DNA of 64,000 nt from Hydractinia symbiolongicarpus (lineage: Eukaryota; Cnidaria; Hydrozoa; Anthoathecata; Hydractiniidae), in NCBI RefSeq assembly GCF_029227915.1, contig NC_079885.1:4030001-4094000 (forward strand). The letters run 5' to 3'. Below the pieces are notes generated by a model. It made no database searches. It was given only the letters and a program-made list of their open reading frames with translations, and was not told the origin of the DNA. Shown piece by piece: positions 23,160-36,400 of this stretch. The first letter of the stretch is position 1; each line of letters opens with the position of its first letter. The position numbers and the translations under genes are program-made.

Positions 23160-25130
23160 GGCAACCGATGTATCTCAAACAGATTTATACCGTTAGAAAG
23201 TCCATGAAATGTAGTCTTTGAAACTGTTCCTATTTATTCAGCACGTGCTAACGGGCAGGATTGGTCCCACAGTAAAAAATGACTTATTTTGTATAAATTT
23301 TTAAGTGAAGTGCTACCATAGGGCCGACTGTAATCGCTGAATTCCAGCAATTATGTCAAATTAAGAAGAATGTTATTCCTTGGACTCCAATTGGCTTATT
23401 TATCACATTTATAAGGTCACAGTTTAGAATCACTTCAAATAAGTCCCACAGTCAATCGTTTCACTGTCAAAAGCAATACAACTTAGTAATATCGGAAAAA
23501 AATCACTAAATAAATGTTCGTACGAATACGTGAAGCAACCGTTGTAACTTAGGCGGATTGACACCATTAGAAAGTCAATGAAATGTAGATTTGAAAATGT
23601 TTCTATTTCTTCAACGCGCGCTAACGGCTAGGATTGGTCCCGCAGTACAAAATGACTTTTATATCTAAATTTTTAAGTGAAGCGCTACCATTGGGCCGAG
23701 TGTAATCGCTGAATTGCAGTAATCATATCAAATTAAGACGAATGTTATTTCTCGGGTCCAATTGTCTCATGTATCACATTTTTGAGGTCTAAGTCCAAAA
23801 TCACTTCAATTAAGTCCCACAGTCAATCCTTTCACTGTTAAAAGCGATGAAACCTAGTAATATCCGAATACTATTGCTAAATACACGTTGGTACGAATAT
23901 GTGACGAAACCGTTGTAACTCAAACGGATTTATACCGCCAGAAAGTCAATGAAATGTAGTCTTTGAAACTGTTCCTATTTATTCAGCACATGCTAACGGC
24001 CAGGATTGGTTTCACAGTAAAAAATGACTTATTTTGTGCAAATTTTTAGGTGAAGCGCTACCATAGGGCCTAGTGTAATCGCTGAATTCCAGCAATCATG
24101 TCAAATTACAAAGAATGTTATTCCTTGGATTCCAATTGGCTCATCTATCATATTTATAAGGTCACACTACAGAATCACTTCAATTAAGTCCCACAGTCAA
24201 TCGTTTCACTGTCAAAAGAAATACAACATAGTAATATCGGAAAAGAATCACTAAATACATGTTGCTACGAATATGTGACACAACCGTTGTAAGTCAAGCG
24301 GATTGACACCGTTAGAATGTTAATGAAATGTAGTTTTTGAAAATGTTTCTATTTTTTCAACGCGCGCTAACGGCTAGGATTGGTCCTGCAGTACAAAATG
24401 ACTTATACATCTAAACTTTTAAATAAAACCCTACCACAGCGCCCAGCGAAATCGGTAAATTCCAGCAATCATGTCAAATTACAAAGAATGTTAATCCTTG
24501 GGTCCAATTGTCTCATTTATCACATTTATTAGGTCAAAGTCCAAAATCAGTTCAATTAAGTCCCACATTCAATCCTTTCACTGTTAAAAGCGATGCAACC
24601 TAGTAAAACCAGAAGAATATCGCTAAATGCATGTTGGTACGAATATGTGACGCAACCGTTGTAATGAAACGGACTGAAGCCCTTAGAAATTCAATGAAAT
24701 GTAGTTTCTAAAACTGTCTCTCTTTCTTCATCGCGTGCTAACGCCTAGGAGTGGTCTAACCGTAAAAAATGACTCATTTATCTAAATTTTTAAATGAAGC
24801 GCTACCACAGCGCCCAGCGAAATCGGTAAATTTCAGCAATCATGCCAAATTAAGACGACTGTTATTTCTTGTCTCATTTATCACATTTTTGAGGTCAAAT
24901 TCAAAAATCAGTTCAATTAAGTCCCACAGTCAATCCTTTCACTGTTAAAAGCGATGCAACCTAGTAAAATCAGAAAAATATCGCTAAATGCATGTTGGTA
25001 CGAATATGTGACGCAACCGTTGTAATTGAAACGGACTGATGCCGTTACAAATTCAATGAAATGTAGTCTTTGAAACTGTTCCTATTTATTCAGCACGTGC
25101 TAACGGCCAGGTTTGGTCCCACAGTAAAAA

Positions 25131-26239
25131 ATGACTTATTTTGTATAAATTTTTAAGTGAAGCGCTACCATAGGGCCGAGTGTAATCGCTGAATTCCAGC
25201 AATAATGTCAAATTAAGAAGAATGTTTTTTCTTGTAGTCCAATTGGCTCATTTATCACATTTATAAGGTCACAGTACAGAATCACTTCAATTAAGTCACA
25301 CAGTCAATCGTTTCACTGTCAAAAGAAATACGACATAGTAATATCGGCAAAGAATCACTAAATACATGTTGCTACGAATATGTAACACAACCGTTGTAAG
25401 TCAAGCGGATTGACACCGTTAGAATGTCAATGAAATGTAGTTTTTGAAAATGTTTCTATTTTTTCAACGCGCGCTAACGGCTAGGATTGGTCCTGCAGTA
25501 CAAAATGACTTATATATCTAAACTTTTAAATAAAACCCTACCACAGCGCCCAGCGAAATCGGTAAATTCCAGCAATCATGTCAAATTACAAGGAAATGTC
25601 AATCCTTGGGTCCAATTGTCTCATTTATCACATTTATTAGGTCAAAGTCCAAAATCAGTTCAATTAAGTCCCACAGTCAATCCTTTCACTGTTAAAAGCG
25701 ATGCAACCTAGTAAAACCAGAAGAATATCGCTAAATGCATGTTGGTACGAATATGTGACGCAACCGTTGTAATTGAAACGGACTGAAGCCCTTAAGAATT
25801 CAATGAAATGTAGTTTCTAAAACTGTCTCTCTTTCTTTATCGCGTGCTAACGCCTAGGAGTGGTCTAACCGTAAAAAATGACTCATTTATCTAAATTTTT
25901 AAATGAAGCGCTACCACAGCGCCCAGCGAAACCGGTAAATTTCAGCAATCATGCCAAATTAAGACGACTGTTATTTCTTGTCTCATTTATCACATTTTTG
26001 AGGTCAAAGTCCAAAATCAGTTCAATTAAGTCCCACAGTCAATCCTTTCACTGTTAAAAGCGATGCAACCTAGTAAAATCAGAAAAATATCGCTAAATGC
26101 ATGTTGGTACGAATATGTGACGCAACCGTTGTAATTGAAACGGACTGATGCCGTTACAAATTCAATGAAATGTAGTCTTTGAAACTGTTCCTATTTATTC
26201 AGCACGTGCTAACGGCCAGGATTGGTCCCACAGTAAAAA
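25131..26239 (+). repeat. HOR-C trimer 1 (1109 bp)
   Basis: Three monomers, at 25131 (374 bp, head TTTTGTATAAATTTTTAAG), 25505 (373 bp, head TATATATCTAAACTTTTAAA) and 25878 (362 bp, CAGCGCCCAGCGAAACCGG). The same trio occurs at 26986 and 31417. The 25505 monomer carries the private stretch TACAAGGAAATGTCAATCC, shared with 27360 and 31791. Confidence 0.88.
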
Positions 26240-26985
26240 ATGACTTATTTTGTATAAATTTTTAAGTGAAGCGCTACCATAGGGCCGAGTGTAATCGCTG
26301 AATTCCAGCAATAATGTCAAATTAAGAAGAATGTTTTTTCTTGTAGTCCAATTGGCTCATTTATCACATTTATAAGGTCACAGTACAGAATCACTTCAAT
26401 TAAGTCACACAGTCAATCGTTTCACTGTCAAAAGAAATACGACATAGTAATATCGGCAAAGAATCACTAAATACATGTTGCTACGAATATGTAACACAAC
26501 CGTTGTAAGTCAAGCGGATTGACACCGTTAGAATGTCAATGAAATGTAGTTTTTGAAAATGTTTCTATTTTTTCAACGCGCGCTAACGGCTAGGATTGGT
26601 CCCACAGTAAAAAATGACTTATATATCTAAACTTTTAAATAAAACGCTACCACAGCGCCCAGCGAAATCGGTAAATTCCAGCAATCATGTCAAATTACAA
26701 AGAATGTTAATCCTTGGTTCCAATTGTCTCATTTATCACATTTATTAGGTCAAAGTCCAAAATCAGTTCAATTAAGTCCCACAGTCAATCCTTTCACTGT
26801 TAAAAACGATGCAACCTAGTAAAACCAGAAAAATATCGCTAAATGCATGTTGGTACGAATATGTGACGCAACCGTTGTAATTGAAACGGACTGATGCCGT
26901 TACAAATTCAATGAAATGTAGTCTTTGAAACTGTTCCTATTTATTCAGCACGTGCTAACGGCCAGGTTTGGTCCCACAGTAAAAA
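26240..26985 (+). repeat. HOR-C trimer 2, reduced to a dimer (746 bp)
   Basis: Monomers at 26240 (374 bp) and 26614 (372 bp). The 26614 monomer begins like the middle member of the trimer, but its tail (CTGATGCCGTTACAAATTC and TCTTTGAAACTGTTCC) is that of the third member. The missing piece is therefore one monomer lost by exchange between members two and three. Confidence 0.8.
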
Positions 26986-28094
26986 ATGACTTATTTTGTA
27001 TAAATTTTTAAGTGAAGCGCTACCATAGGGCCGAGTGTAATCGCTGAATTCCAGCAATAATGTCAAATTAAGAAGAATGTTTTTTCTTGTAGTCCAATTG
27101 GCTCATTTATCACATTTATAAGGTCACAGTACAGAATCACTTCAATTAAGTCACACAGTCAATCGTTTCACTGTCAAAAGAAATACGACATAGTAATATC
27201 GGCAAAGAATCACTAAATACATGTTGCTACGAATATGTAACACAACCGTTGTAAGTCAAGCGGATTGACACCGTTAGAATGTCAATGAAATGTAGTTTTT
27301 GAAAATGTTTCTATTTTTTCAACGCGCGCTAACGGCTAGGATTGGTCCTGCAGTACAAAATGACTTATATATCTAAACTTTTAAATAAAACCCTACCACA
27401 GCGCCCAGCGAAATCGGTAAATTCCAGCAATCATGTCAAATTACAAGGAAATGTCAATCCTTGGGTCCAATTGTCTCATTTATCACATTTATTAGGTCAA
27501 AGTCCAAAATCAGTTCAATTAAGTCCCACATTCAATCCTTTCACTGTTAAAAGCGATGCAACCTAGTAAAACCAGAAGAATATCGCTAAATGCATGTTGG
27601 TACGAATATGTGACGCAACCGTTGTAATTGAAACGGACTGAAGCCCTTAGAAATTCAATGAAATGTAGTTTCTAAAACTGTCTCTCTTTCTTCATCGCGT
27701 GCTAACGCCTAGGAGTGGTCTAACCGTAAAAAATGACTCATTTATCTAAATTTTTAAATGAAGCGCTACCACAGCGCCCAGCGAAACCGGTAAATTTCAG
27801 CAATCATGCCAAATTAAGACGACTGTTATTTCTTGTCTCATTTATCACATTTTTGAGGTCAAAGTCCAAAATCAGTTCAATTAAGTCCCACAGTCAATCC
27901 TTTCACTGTTAAAAGCGATGCAACCTAGTAAAATCAGAAAAATATCGCTAAATGCATGTTGGTACGAATATGTGACGCAACCGTTGTAATTGAAACGGAC
28001 TGATGCCGTTACAAATTCAATGAAATGTAGTCTTTGAAACTGTTCCTATTTATTCAGCACGTGCTAACGGCCAGGATTGGTCCCACAGTAAAAA
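26986..28094 (+). repeat. HOR-C trimer 3 (1109 bp)
   Basis: Monomers at 26986 (374 bp), 27360 (373 bp) and 27733 (362 bp), the same trio as at 25131. It differs from trimer 1 by few bases, for example CACATTCAATCC at 27528 versus CACAGTCAATCC, and CTTAGAAATTC versus CTTAAGAATTC in the 25505 monomer. Confidence 0.88.
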
Positions 28095-29445
28095 ATGACT
28101 TATTTTGTATAAATTTTTAAGTGAAGCGCTACCATAGGGCCGAGTGTAATCGCTGAATTCCAGCAATAATGTCAAATTAAGAAGAATGTTTTTTCTTGTA
28201 GTCCAATTGGCTCATTTATCACATTTATAAGGTCACAGTACAGAATCACTTCAATTAAGTCACACAGTCAATCGTTTCACTGTCAAAAGAAATACGACAT
28301 AGTAATATCGGCAAAGAATCACTAAATACATGTTGCTACGAATATGTAACACAACCGTTGTAAGTCAAGCGGATTGACACCGTTAGAATGTCAATGAAAT
28401 GTAGTTTTTGAAAATGTTTCTATTTTTTCAACGCGCGCTAACGGCTAGGATTGGTCCCGCAGTACAAAATGACTTATATATCTAAACTTTTTAATAAAAC
28501 GCTACCACAGCGCCCAGCGAAATCGCTAAATTCCAGCAATCATGTCAAATTACAAAGAATGTTAATCCTTGGGTCCAATTGTCTCATTTATCACATTTAT
28601 TAGGTCAAAGTCCAAAATCAGTTCAATTAAGTCCCACAGTCAATCCTTTCACTGTTAAAAACGATGCAACCTAGTAAAACCAGAAAAATATCGCTAAATG
28701 CATGTTGGTACGAATATGTGACGCAACCGTTGTAATTGAAACGGACTGATGCCGTTACAAATTCAATTAAATGTAGTTTCTAAAACTGTCTCTCTTTCTT
28801 CAGCGCGTGCTAACGCCTAGGAGTGGTCTAACCGTAAAAAATGACTCATTTATCTAACTTTTTAAATGAAGCGCTACCACAGCGCCCAGCGAAATCGGTA
28901 AATTTCAGCAATCATGTCAAATTAAGACGACTGTTATTTCTTGTTTCATTTATCACATTTTTGAGGTCAAAGTCCAAAATCAGTTCAATTAAGTCCCACA
29001 GTCAATCCTTTCACTGTTAAAAGCGATGCAACCTAGTAAAATCAGAAAAATATCGCTAAATGCATGTTGGTACAAATATGTGACGCAACCGTTGTAATTG
29101 AAACGGACTGATGCCGTTAGAAATTCAATGAAATGTAGTTTCTAAAACTGTCTCTCTTTCTTCAGCGCGCGCTAACGTCTAGGAGTGGTCTAACCGTAAA
29201 AAATGACTCATTTAATTAAATTTTTAAATGAAGCGCTACCACAGCGCCCAGCGAAATCGGTAAATTTCAGCAATCATGTCAAATTAAGACGACTGTTATT
29301 TCTTGTCTCATTTATCACATTTTTGAGGTCAAAGTCCAAAATCAGTTCAATTAAGTCCCACAGTCAATCCTTTCACTGTTAAAAGCGATGCAACCTAGTA
29401 AAATCAGAAAAATATCGCTAAATACATGTTGGTACGAATATGTGA

Positions 29446-32400
29446 CGCAACCGATGTATTTCAAACAGATTTATACCGTTAGAAAGTCCATGAAATGTAG
29501 TCTTTGAAACTGTTCCTATTTATTCAGCACGTGCTAACGGGCAGGATTGGTCCCACAGTAAAAAATGACTTATTTTGTATAAATTTTTAAGTGAAGTGCT
29601 ACCATAGGGCCGAGTGTAATCGCTGAATTCCAGCAATTATGTCAAATTAAGAAGAATGTTATTCCTTGGACTCCAATTGGCTTATTTATCACATTTATAA
29701 GGTCACAGTTTAGAATCACTTCAAATAAGTCCCACAGTCAATCGTTTCACTGTCAAAAGCAATACAACTTAGTAATATCGGAAAAAAATCACTAAATAAA
29801 TGTTAGTACGAATACGTGAAGCAACCGTTGTAACTTAGGCGGATTGACACCATTAGAAAGTCAATGAAATGTAGATTTGAAAATGTTTCTATTTCTTCAA
29901 CGCGCGCTAACGGCTAGGATTGGTCCCGCAGTACAAAATGACTTTTATATCTAAATTTTTAAGTGAAGCGCTACCATTGGGCCGAGTGTAATCGCTGAAT
30001 TGCAGTAATCATATCAAATTAAGACGAATGTTATTTCTCGGGTCCAATTGTCTCATGTATCACATTTTTGAGGTCAAAGTCCAAAATCACTTCAATTAAG
30101 TCCCACAGTCAATCCTTTCACTGTTAAAAGCGATGAAACCTAGTAATATCCGAATACTATTGCTAAATACACGTTGGTACGAATATGTGACGAAACCGTT
30201 GTAACTCAAACGGATTTATACCGCCAGAAAGTCAATGAAATGTAGTCTTTGAAACTGTTCCTATTTATTCAGCACGTGCTAACGGCCAGGATTGGTTTCA
30301 CAGTAAAAAATGACTTATTTTGTGCAAATTTTTAGGTGAAGCGCTACCATAGGGCCGAGTATAATCGCTGAATTCCAGCAATCATGTCAAATTACAAAGA
30401 ATGTTATTCCTTGGATTCCAATTGGCTCATTTATCATATTTATAAGGTCACACTACAGAATCACTTCAATTAAGTCCCACAGTCAATCGTTTCACTGTCA
30501 AAAGAAATACAACATAGTAATATCGGAAAAGAATCACTAAATACATGTTGCTACGAATATGTGACACAACCGTTGTAAGTCAAGCGGATTGACACCGTTA
30601 GAATGTTAATGAAATGTAGTTTTTGAAAATGTTTCTATTTTTTCAACGCGCGCTAACGGCTAGGATTGGTCCTGCAGTACAAAATGACTTATACATCTAA
30701 ACTTTTAAATAAAACCCTACCACAGCGCCCAGCGAAATCGGTAAATTCCAGCAATCATGTCAAATTACAAAGAATGTTAATCCTTGGGTCCAATTGTCTC
30801 ATTTATCACATTTATTAGGTCAAAGTCCAAAATCAGTTCAATTAAGTCCCACATTCAATCCTTTCACTGTTAAAAGCGATGCAACCTAGTAAAACCAGAA
30901 GAATATCGCTAAATGCATGTTGGTACGAATATGTGACGCAACCGTTGTAATGAAACGGACTGAAGCCCTTAGAAATTCAATGAAATGTAGTTTCTAAAAC
31001 TGTCTCTCTTTCTTCATCGCGTGCTAACGCCTAGGAGTGGTCTAACCGTAAAAAATGACTCATTTATCTAAATTTTTAAATGAAGCGCTACCACAGCGCC
31101 CAGCGAAATCGGTAAATTTCAGCAATCATGCCAAATTAAGACGACTGTTATTTCTTGTCTCATTTATCACATTTTTGAGGTCAAATTCAAAAATCAGTTC
31201 AATTAAGTCCCACAGTCAATCCTTTCACTGTTAAAAGCGATGCAACCTAGTAAAATCAGAAAAATATCGCTAAATGCATGTTGGTACGAATATGTGACGC
31301 AACCGTTGTAATTGAAACGGACTGATGCCGTTACAAATTCAATGAAATGTAGTCTTCGAAACTGTTCCTATTTATTCAGCACGTGCTAACGGCCAGGTTT
31401 GGTCCCACAGTAAAAAATGACTTATTTTGTATAAATTTTTAAGTGAAGCGCTACCATAGGGCCGAGTGTAATCGCTGAATTCCAGCAATAATGTCAAATT
31501 AAGAAGAATGTTTTTTCTTGTAGTCCAATTGGCTCATTTATCACATTTATAAGGTCACAGTACAGAATCACTTCAATTAAGTCACACAGTCAATCGTTTC
31601 ACTGTCAAAAGAAATACGACATAGTAATATCGGCAAAGAATCACTAAATACATGTTGCTACGAATATGTAACACAACCGTTGTAAGTCAAGCGGATTGAC
31701 ACCGTTAGAATGTCAATGAAATGTAGTTTTTGAAAATATTTCTATTTTTTCAACGCGCGCTAACGGCTAGGATTGGTCCTGCAGTACAAAATGACTTATA
31801 TATCTAAACTTTTAAATAAAACCCTACCACAGCGCCCAGCGAAATCGGTAAATTCCAGCAATCATGTCAAATTACAAGGAAATGTCAATCCTTGGGTCCA
31901 ATTGTCTCATTTATCACATTTATTAGGTCAAAGTCCAAAATCAGTTCAATTAAGTCCCACAGTCAATCCTTTCACTGTTAAAAGCGATGCAACCTAGTAA
32001 AACCAGAAGAATATCGCTAAATGCATGTTGGTACGAATATGTGACGCAACCGTTGTAATTGAAACGGACTGAAGCCCTTAGAAATTCAATGAAATGTAGT
32101 TTCTAAAACTGTCTCTCTTTCTTCATCGCGTGCTAACGCCTAGGAGTGGTCTAACCGTAAAAAATGACTCATTTATCTAAATTTTTAAATGAAGCGCTAC
32201 CACAGCGCCCAGCGAAACCGGTAAATTTCAGCAATCATGCCAAATTAAGACGACTGTTATTTCTTGTCTCATTTATCACATTTTTGAGGTCAAATTCCAA
32301 AATCAGTTCAATTAAGTCCCACAGTCAATCCTTTCACTGTTAAAAGCGATGCAACCTAGTAAAATCAGAAAAATATCGCTAAATGCATGTTGGTACGAAT

Positions 32401-32985
32401 ATGTGACGCAACCGTTGTAATTGAAACGGACTGATGCCGTTACAAATTCAATGAAATGTAGTCTTTGAAACTGTTCCTATTTATTCAGCACGTGCTAACG
32501 GCCAGGATTGGTCCCACAGTAAAAAATGACTTATTTTGTATAAATTTTTAAGTGAAGCGCTACCATAGGGCCGAGTGTAATCGCTGAATTCCAGCAATAA
32601 TGTCAAATTAAGAAGAATGTTTTTTCTTGTAGTCCAATTGGCTCATTTATCACATTTATAAGGTCACAGTACAGAATCACTTCAATTAAGTCACACAGTC
32701 AATCGTTTCACTGTCAAAAGAAATACGACATAGTAATATCGGCAAAGAATCACTAAATACATGTTGCTACGAATATGTAACACAACCGTTGTAAGTCAAG
32801 CGGATTGACACCGTTAGAATGTCAAGGAAATGTAGTTTTTGAAAATGTTTCTATTTTTTCAACGCGCGCTAACGGCTAGGATTGGTCCCACAGTAAAAAA
32901 TGACTTATATATCTAAACTTTTAAATAAAACGCTACCACAGCGCCCAGCGAAATCGGTAAATTCCAGCAATCATGTCAAATTAAA
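29446..32985 (+). repeat. HOR-C copy 2 (partial, ~3.5 kb)
   Basis: Monomers start at 29565, 29938, 30310, 30684, 31055, 31417, 31791, 32164, 32526 and 32900. It follows 23160-26699 at a constant offset of 6286 bp. It contains one complete 1109-bp trimer (31417-32525). The match breaks inside the 32900 monomer, which becomes a 441-bp monomer, whereas its counterpart at 26614 is of normal length. It shares with copy 1 the variants TATCATATTTATAAGG (near 24147 and 30433) and TTTTGTGCAAATTTTTAGG. Confidence 0.88.
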
Positions 32986-33340
32986 AAGAATGTTATTTCT
33001 TTGGTCCAATTGTCTCACTTATCTCATTTATAAGATCACAGTCCAAAATCAGTATAATTAAGTATAAATTTGGTCCAATTGTCTCATTTATCACATTTAT
33101 GAGGTCAAAGTCCAATATTAGTTCAATTAAGTCCCACAGTCAATCCTTTCACTGTTAAAAGCGATGCAACCTAGTAATATCCGAATACTATTGCTAAATG
33201 CATGTTGGTACGAATATGTGACACAACCGTTGTAAGTCAAGCGGATTGACACCGTTAGAATGTCAATGAAATGTAGTTTTTGAAAATGTTTCTATTTTTT
33301 CAACGCGCGCTAACGGCTAGGATTGGTCCCGCAGTACAAA
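32900..33340 (+). repeat. 441-bp long monomer 3
   Basis: Same 69-bp duplication and joint as at 13079. The first repeat copy ends with CAGTATAATTAAG, where the HOR-B versions have CAGTTTAATTAAG; the TATAATT form is shared with the HOR-D and 52121 copies, so it marks a sub-lineage. Confidence 0.92.
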
Positions 33341-33424
33341 ATGACTTATATATCTAAACTTTTAAATAAAACGCTACCACAGCGCCCAGCGAAATCGCTA
33401 AATTCCAGCAATCATGTCAAATTA
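32986..33424 (+). repeat. HOR-C/HOR-D transition
   Basis: The rest of the 441-bp monomer at 32900 and the head of the monomer at 33341. The following monomers at 33341, 33713 and 34075 resemble 28469, 28841 and 29203 of HOR-C, so HOR-D seems to have been assembled partly from HOR-C monomers. Confidence 0.75.
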
Positions 33425-36400
33425 CAAAGAATGTTAATCCTTGGGTCCAATTGTCTCATTTATCACATTTATTAGGTCAAAGTCCAAAATCAGTTCAATT
33501 AAGTCCCACAGTCAATCCTTTCACTGTTAAAAACGATGCAACCTAGTAAAACCAGAAAAATATCGCTAAATGCATGTTGGTACGAATATGTGACGCAACC
33601 GTTGTAATTGAAACGGACTGATGCCGTTACAAATTCAATTAAATGTAGTTTCTAAAACTGTCTCTCTTTCTTCAGCGCGTGCTAACGCCTAGGAGTGGTC
33701 TAACCGTAAAAAATGACTCATTTATCTAAATTTTTAAATGAAGCGCTACCACAGCGCCCAGCGAAATCGTTAAATTTCAGCAATCATGTCAAATTAAGAC
33801 GACTGTTATTTCTTGTTTCATTTATCACATTTTTGAGGTCAAAGTCCAAAATCAGTTCAATTAAGTCCCACAGTCAATCCTTTCACTGTTAAAAGCGATG
33901 CAACCTAGTAAAATCAGAAAAATATCGCTAAATGCATGTTGGTACAAATATGTGACGCAACCGTTGTAATTGAAACGGACTGATGCCGTTAGAAATTCAA
34001 TGAAATGTAGTTTCTAAAACTGTCTCTCTTTCTTCAGCGCGCGCTAACGTCTAGGAGTGGTCTAACCGTAAAAAATGACTCATTTAATTAAATTTTTAAA
34101 TGAAGCGCTACCACAGCGCCCAGCGAAATCGGTAAATTTCAGCAATCATGTCAAATTAAGACGACTGTTATTTCTTGTCTCATTTATCACATTTTTGAGG
34201 TCAAAGTCCAAAATCAGTTCAATTAAGTCCCACAGTCAATCCTTTCACTGTTAAAAGCGATGCAACCTAGTAAAATCAGAAAAATATCGCTAAATACATG
34301 TTGGTACGAATATTTGACGCAACCGTTGTAATTGAAACGGACTGATACCGTTAGAGAGTCAATGAAATGTAGTTTTTAAAACTGTTTCTCTTTCTTCAGC
34401 GCGGGCTAACGGCTAGGATTGGTCCCACCGTAAAAAATGACTTATTTATCTAAATTTTTCAGCGAATCCCTACCACAGCGCCCAGTGAAATCAGTAAATT
34501 CCAGCAATCATGTCAAATTCAGAAGAATGATATTTCTTTGTTCCAATTGTCTCACTTATCACATTTATAAGGTCACAGTCCTAAGTTACTTCAATTAAGT
34601 CCCAGAGTCAATTGTTTCATTGTTAAAAGCGATATAACTCAATAATATCGGAAAAATATCACTAAATACATGTTGGTACGAATATGTGACGCAACCGTTG
34701 TAATTGAAACGGACTGATACCGTTACAGAGTCAATGAGATGTAGTTTTTAAAACTGTCTCTCTTTCTTCAGCGCGTGCTAACGGCTAGGATTCGTCCCAC
34801 AGAAAAAAATGACTTATTTATCTAAATTTTTAAGTGAAGCGCTACCATAGGGCCGCGTGTAATCGCTGAATTGCAGCAATCATGTCAAATTCAGAAGAAT
34901 GATATTTCTTTGTTCCAATTGTCTCACTTATCACATTTATAAGGTCACAGTCCAAAGTTACTTCAATTAAGTCCCAGAGTCAATTGTTTCATTGTTAAAA
35001 GCGATATAACTCAATAATATCGGAAAAATATCACTAAATACATGTTGGTACGAATATGTGACGCAACCGTTGTAATTGAAACGGACTGATACCGTTACAG
35101 AGTCAATGAGATGTAGTTTTTAAAACTGTCTCTCTTTCTTCAGCGCGTGCTAACGGCTAGGATTCGTCCCACAGAAAAAAAGGACTTATTTATCTAAATT
35201 TTTAAGTGAAGCGCTACCATAGAGCCGCGTGTAAACGCTGAGTTGCGGCAATCATGTCAAATTAATAAGAATGTTATTTCTTGGGTTCCAGTTGGCTCAC
35301 TTATCACATTTATAAGGTCACAGTTTAGAATCACTTCAATTAAGTCCCACAGTCAATCGTTTCACTGTCAAAAGCAATACAACTTAGTAATATCGGAAAA
35401 AAATCACTAAATAAATGTTAGTAGGAATACGTGAAGCAACCGTTGTAACTTAGGCGGATTGACACCATTAGAAAGTCAGTGAAATGTAGTTTTTGAAAAT
35501 GTTTCTATTTCTTCAACGCGCGGTAACGGCTAGGATTGGTCCCGCAGTACAAAATGACTTATATATCTACATTTTTAAGTGAAGCGCTACCATTGGGCCG
35601 AGTGTAATCGCTGAATTGCAGCAATCATGTCAAATTAAGAAAAATGTTATTCCTTGGAGTCCAATTGGCTCATTTATCACATTTATAAGGTCGCAGTCTA
35701 GAAGCACTTCAATTAAGTCCCACAGTCAATCGTTTCACTGTTAAAAGCGATACAACTTAGTAATATCGGAAAAAAATCACTAAATACATCTTGGTACGAA
35801 TATGTGACTCAACCGTTGTAACTCAAATGGACTCATACCGTTAGAAATTCATTGAAATGTACCTTCTAAAACTGTCTCTATTTCTTCAGCGCGCGATAAG
35901 GGCTAGGATTCGTACCACAGTAAAAAATGACTTATTTATCTAAATTTTTAAATGAAGCGCTACCACAACGCCTAGCGAAATCGGTAAATTCCAGCAATCA
36001 TGTCAATTTAAGACGAATGTTATTTCTCGGGTCCAATTGTCTCATGTATCACATTTTTGAGGTGAAAGTCCAAAATCAGTTCAATTAAGTCCCACAGTCC
36101 ATCGTTTCACTGTCAAAAGAAATACAACATAGTAATATCGGAAAAGAATCACTAAATACATGTTGGTACAAATATGTGACACAACCGTTGTAAGTCAAGC
36201 GGATTGACACCGTTAGAATGTCAATGAAATGTAGTTTTTGAAAATGTTTCTATTTTTTCAACGCGCGCTAACGGCTAGGATTGGTTCCGCACTACAAAAT
36301 GACTTATATATCTAAACTTTTAAATAAAACGCCGCCACAGCGCCCAGCGAAATCGGTAAATTCCAGCAATCATGTCAAATTAAAAAGAATGTTATTTCTT

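Larger units (their letters stand above)
23160..29445 (+). repeat. HOR-C copy 1 (6286-bp spacing)
   Basis: Monomers start at 23279, 23652, 24024, 24398, 24769, 25131, 25505, 25878, 26240, 26614, 26986, 27360, 27733, 28095, 28469, 28841 and 29203. The first ten correspond one to one with those from 29565 to 32900, always 6286 bp downstream. The rare words CAACCGATGTAT and GAAGTGCTACCATAGGGCC mark the start of both copies. Monomers at 24769, 25878, 27733, 28841 and 29203 belong to the short class of about 362 bp. Inside this copy, trimers of 1109 bp are repeated (separate entries). Copies differ by scattered single bases only: GCCGACTG at 23332 versus GCCGAGTG, and GTTCGTAC near 23516 versus GTTAGTAC. 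Confidence 0.88.

Noticed and set aside
25487-31997. 74-codon frames at 25487-25711, 27342-27566 and 31773-31997
   Set aside because: They occur only in the middle member of the 1109-bp trimer, depend on a TTG start in the GGATTGGTCC word and run through satellite words common to all monomers. The one visible amino-acid difference (Val versus Phe) comes from the CACAGTC/CACATTC variation.
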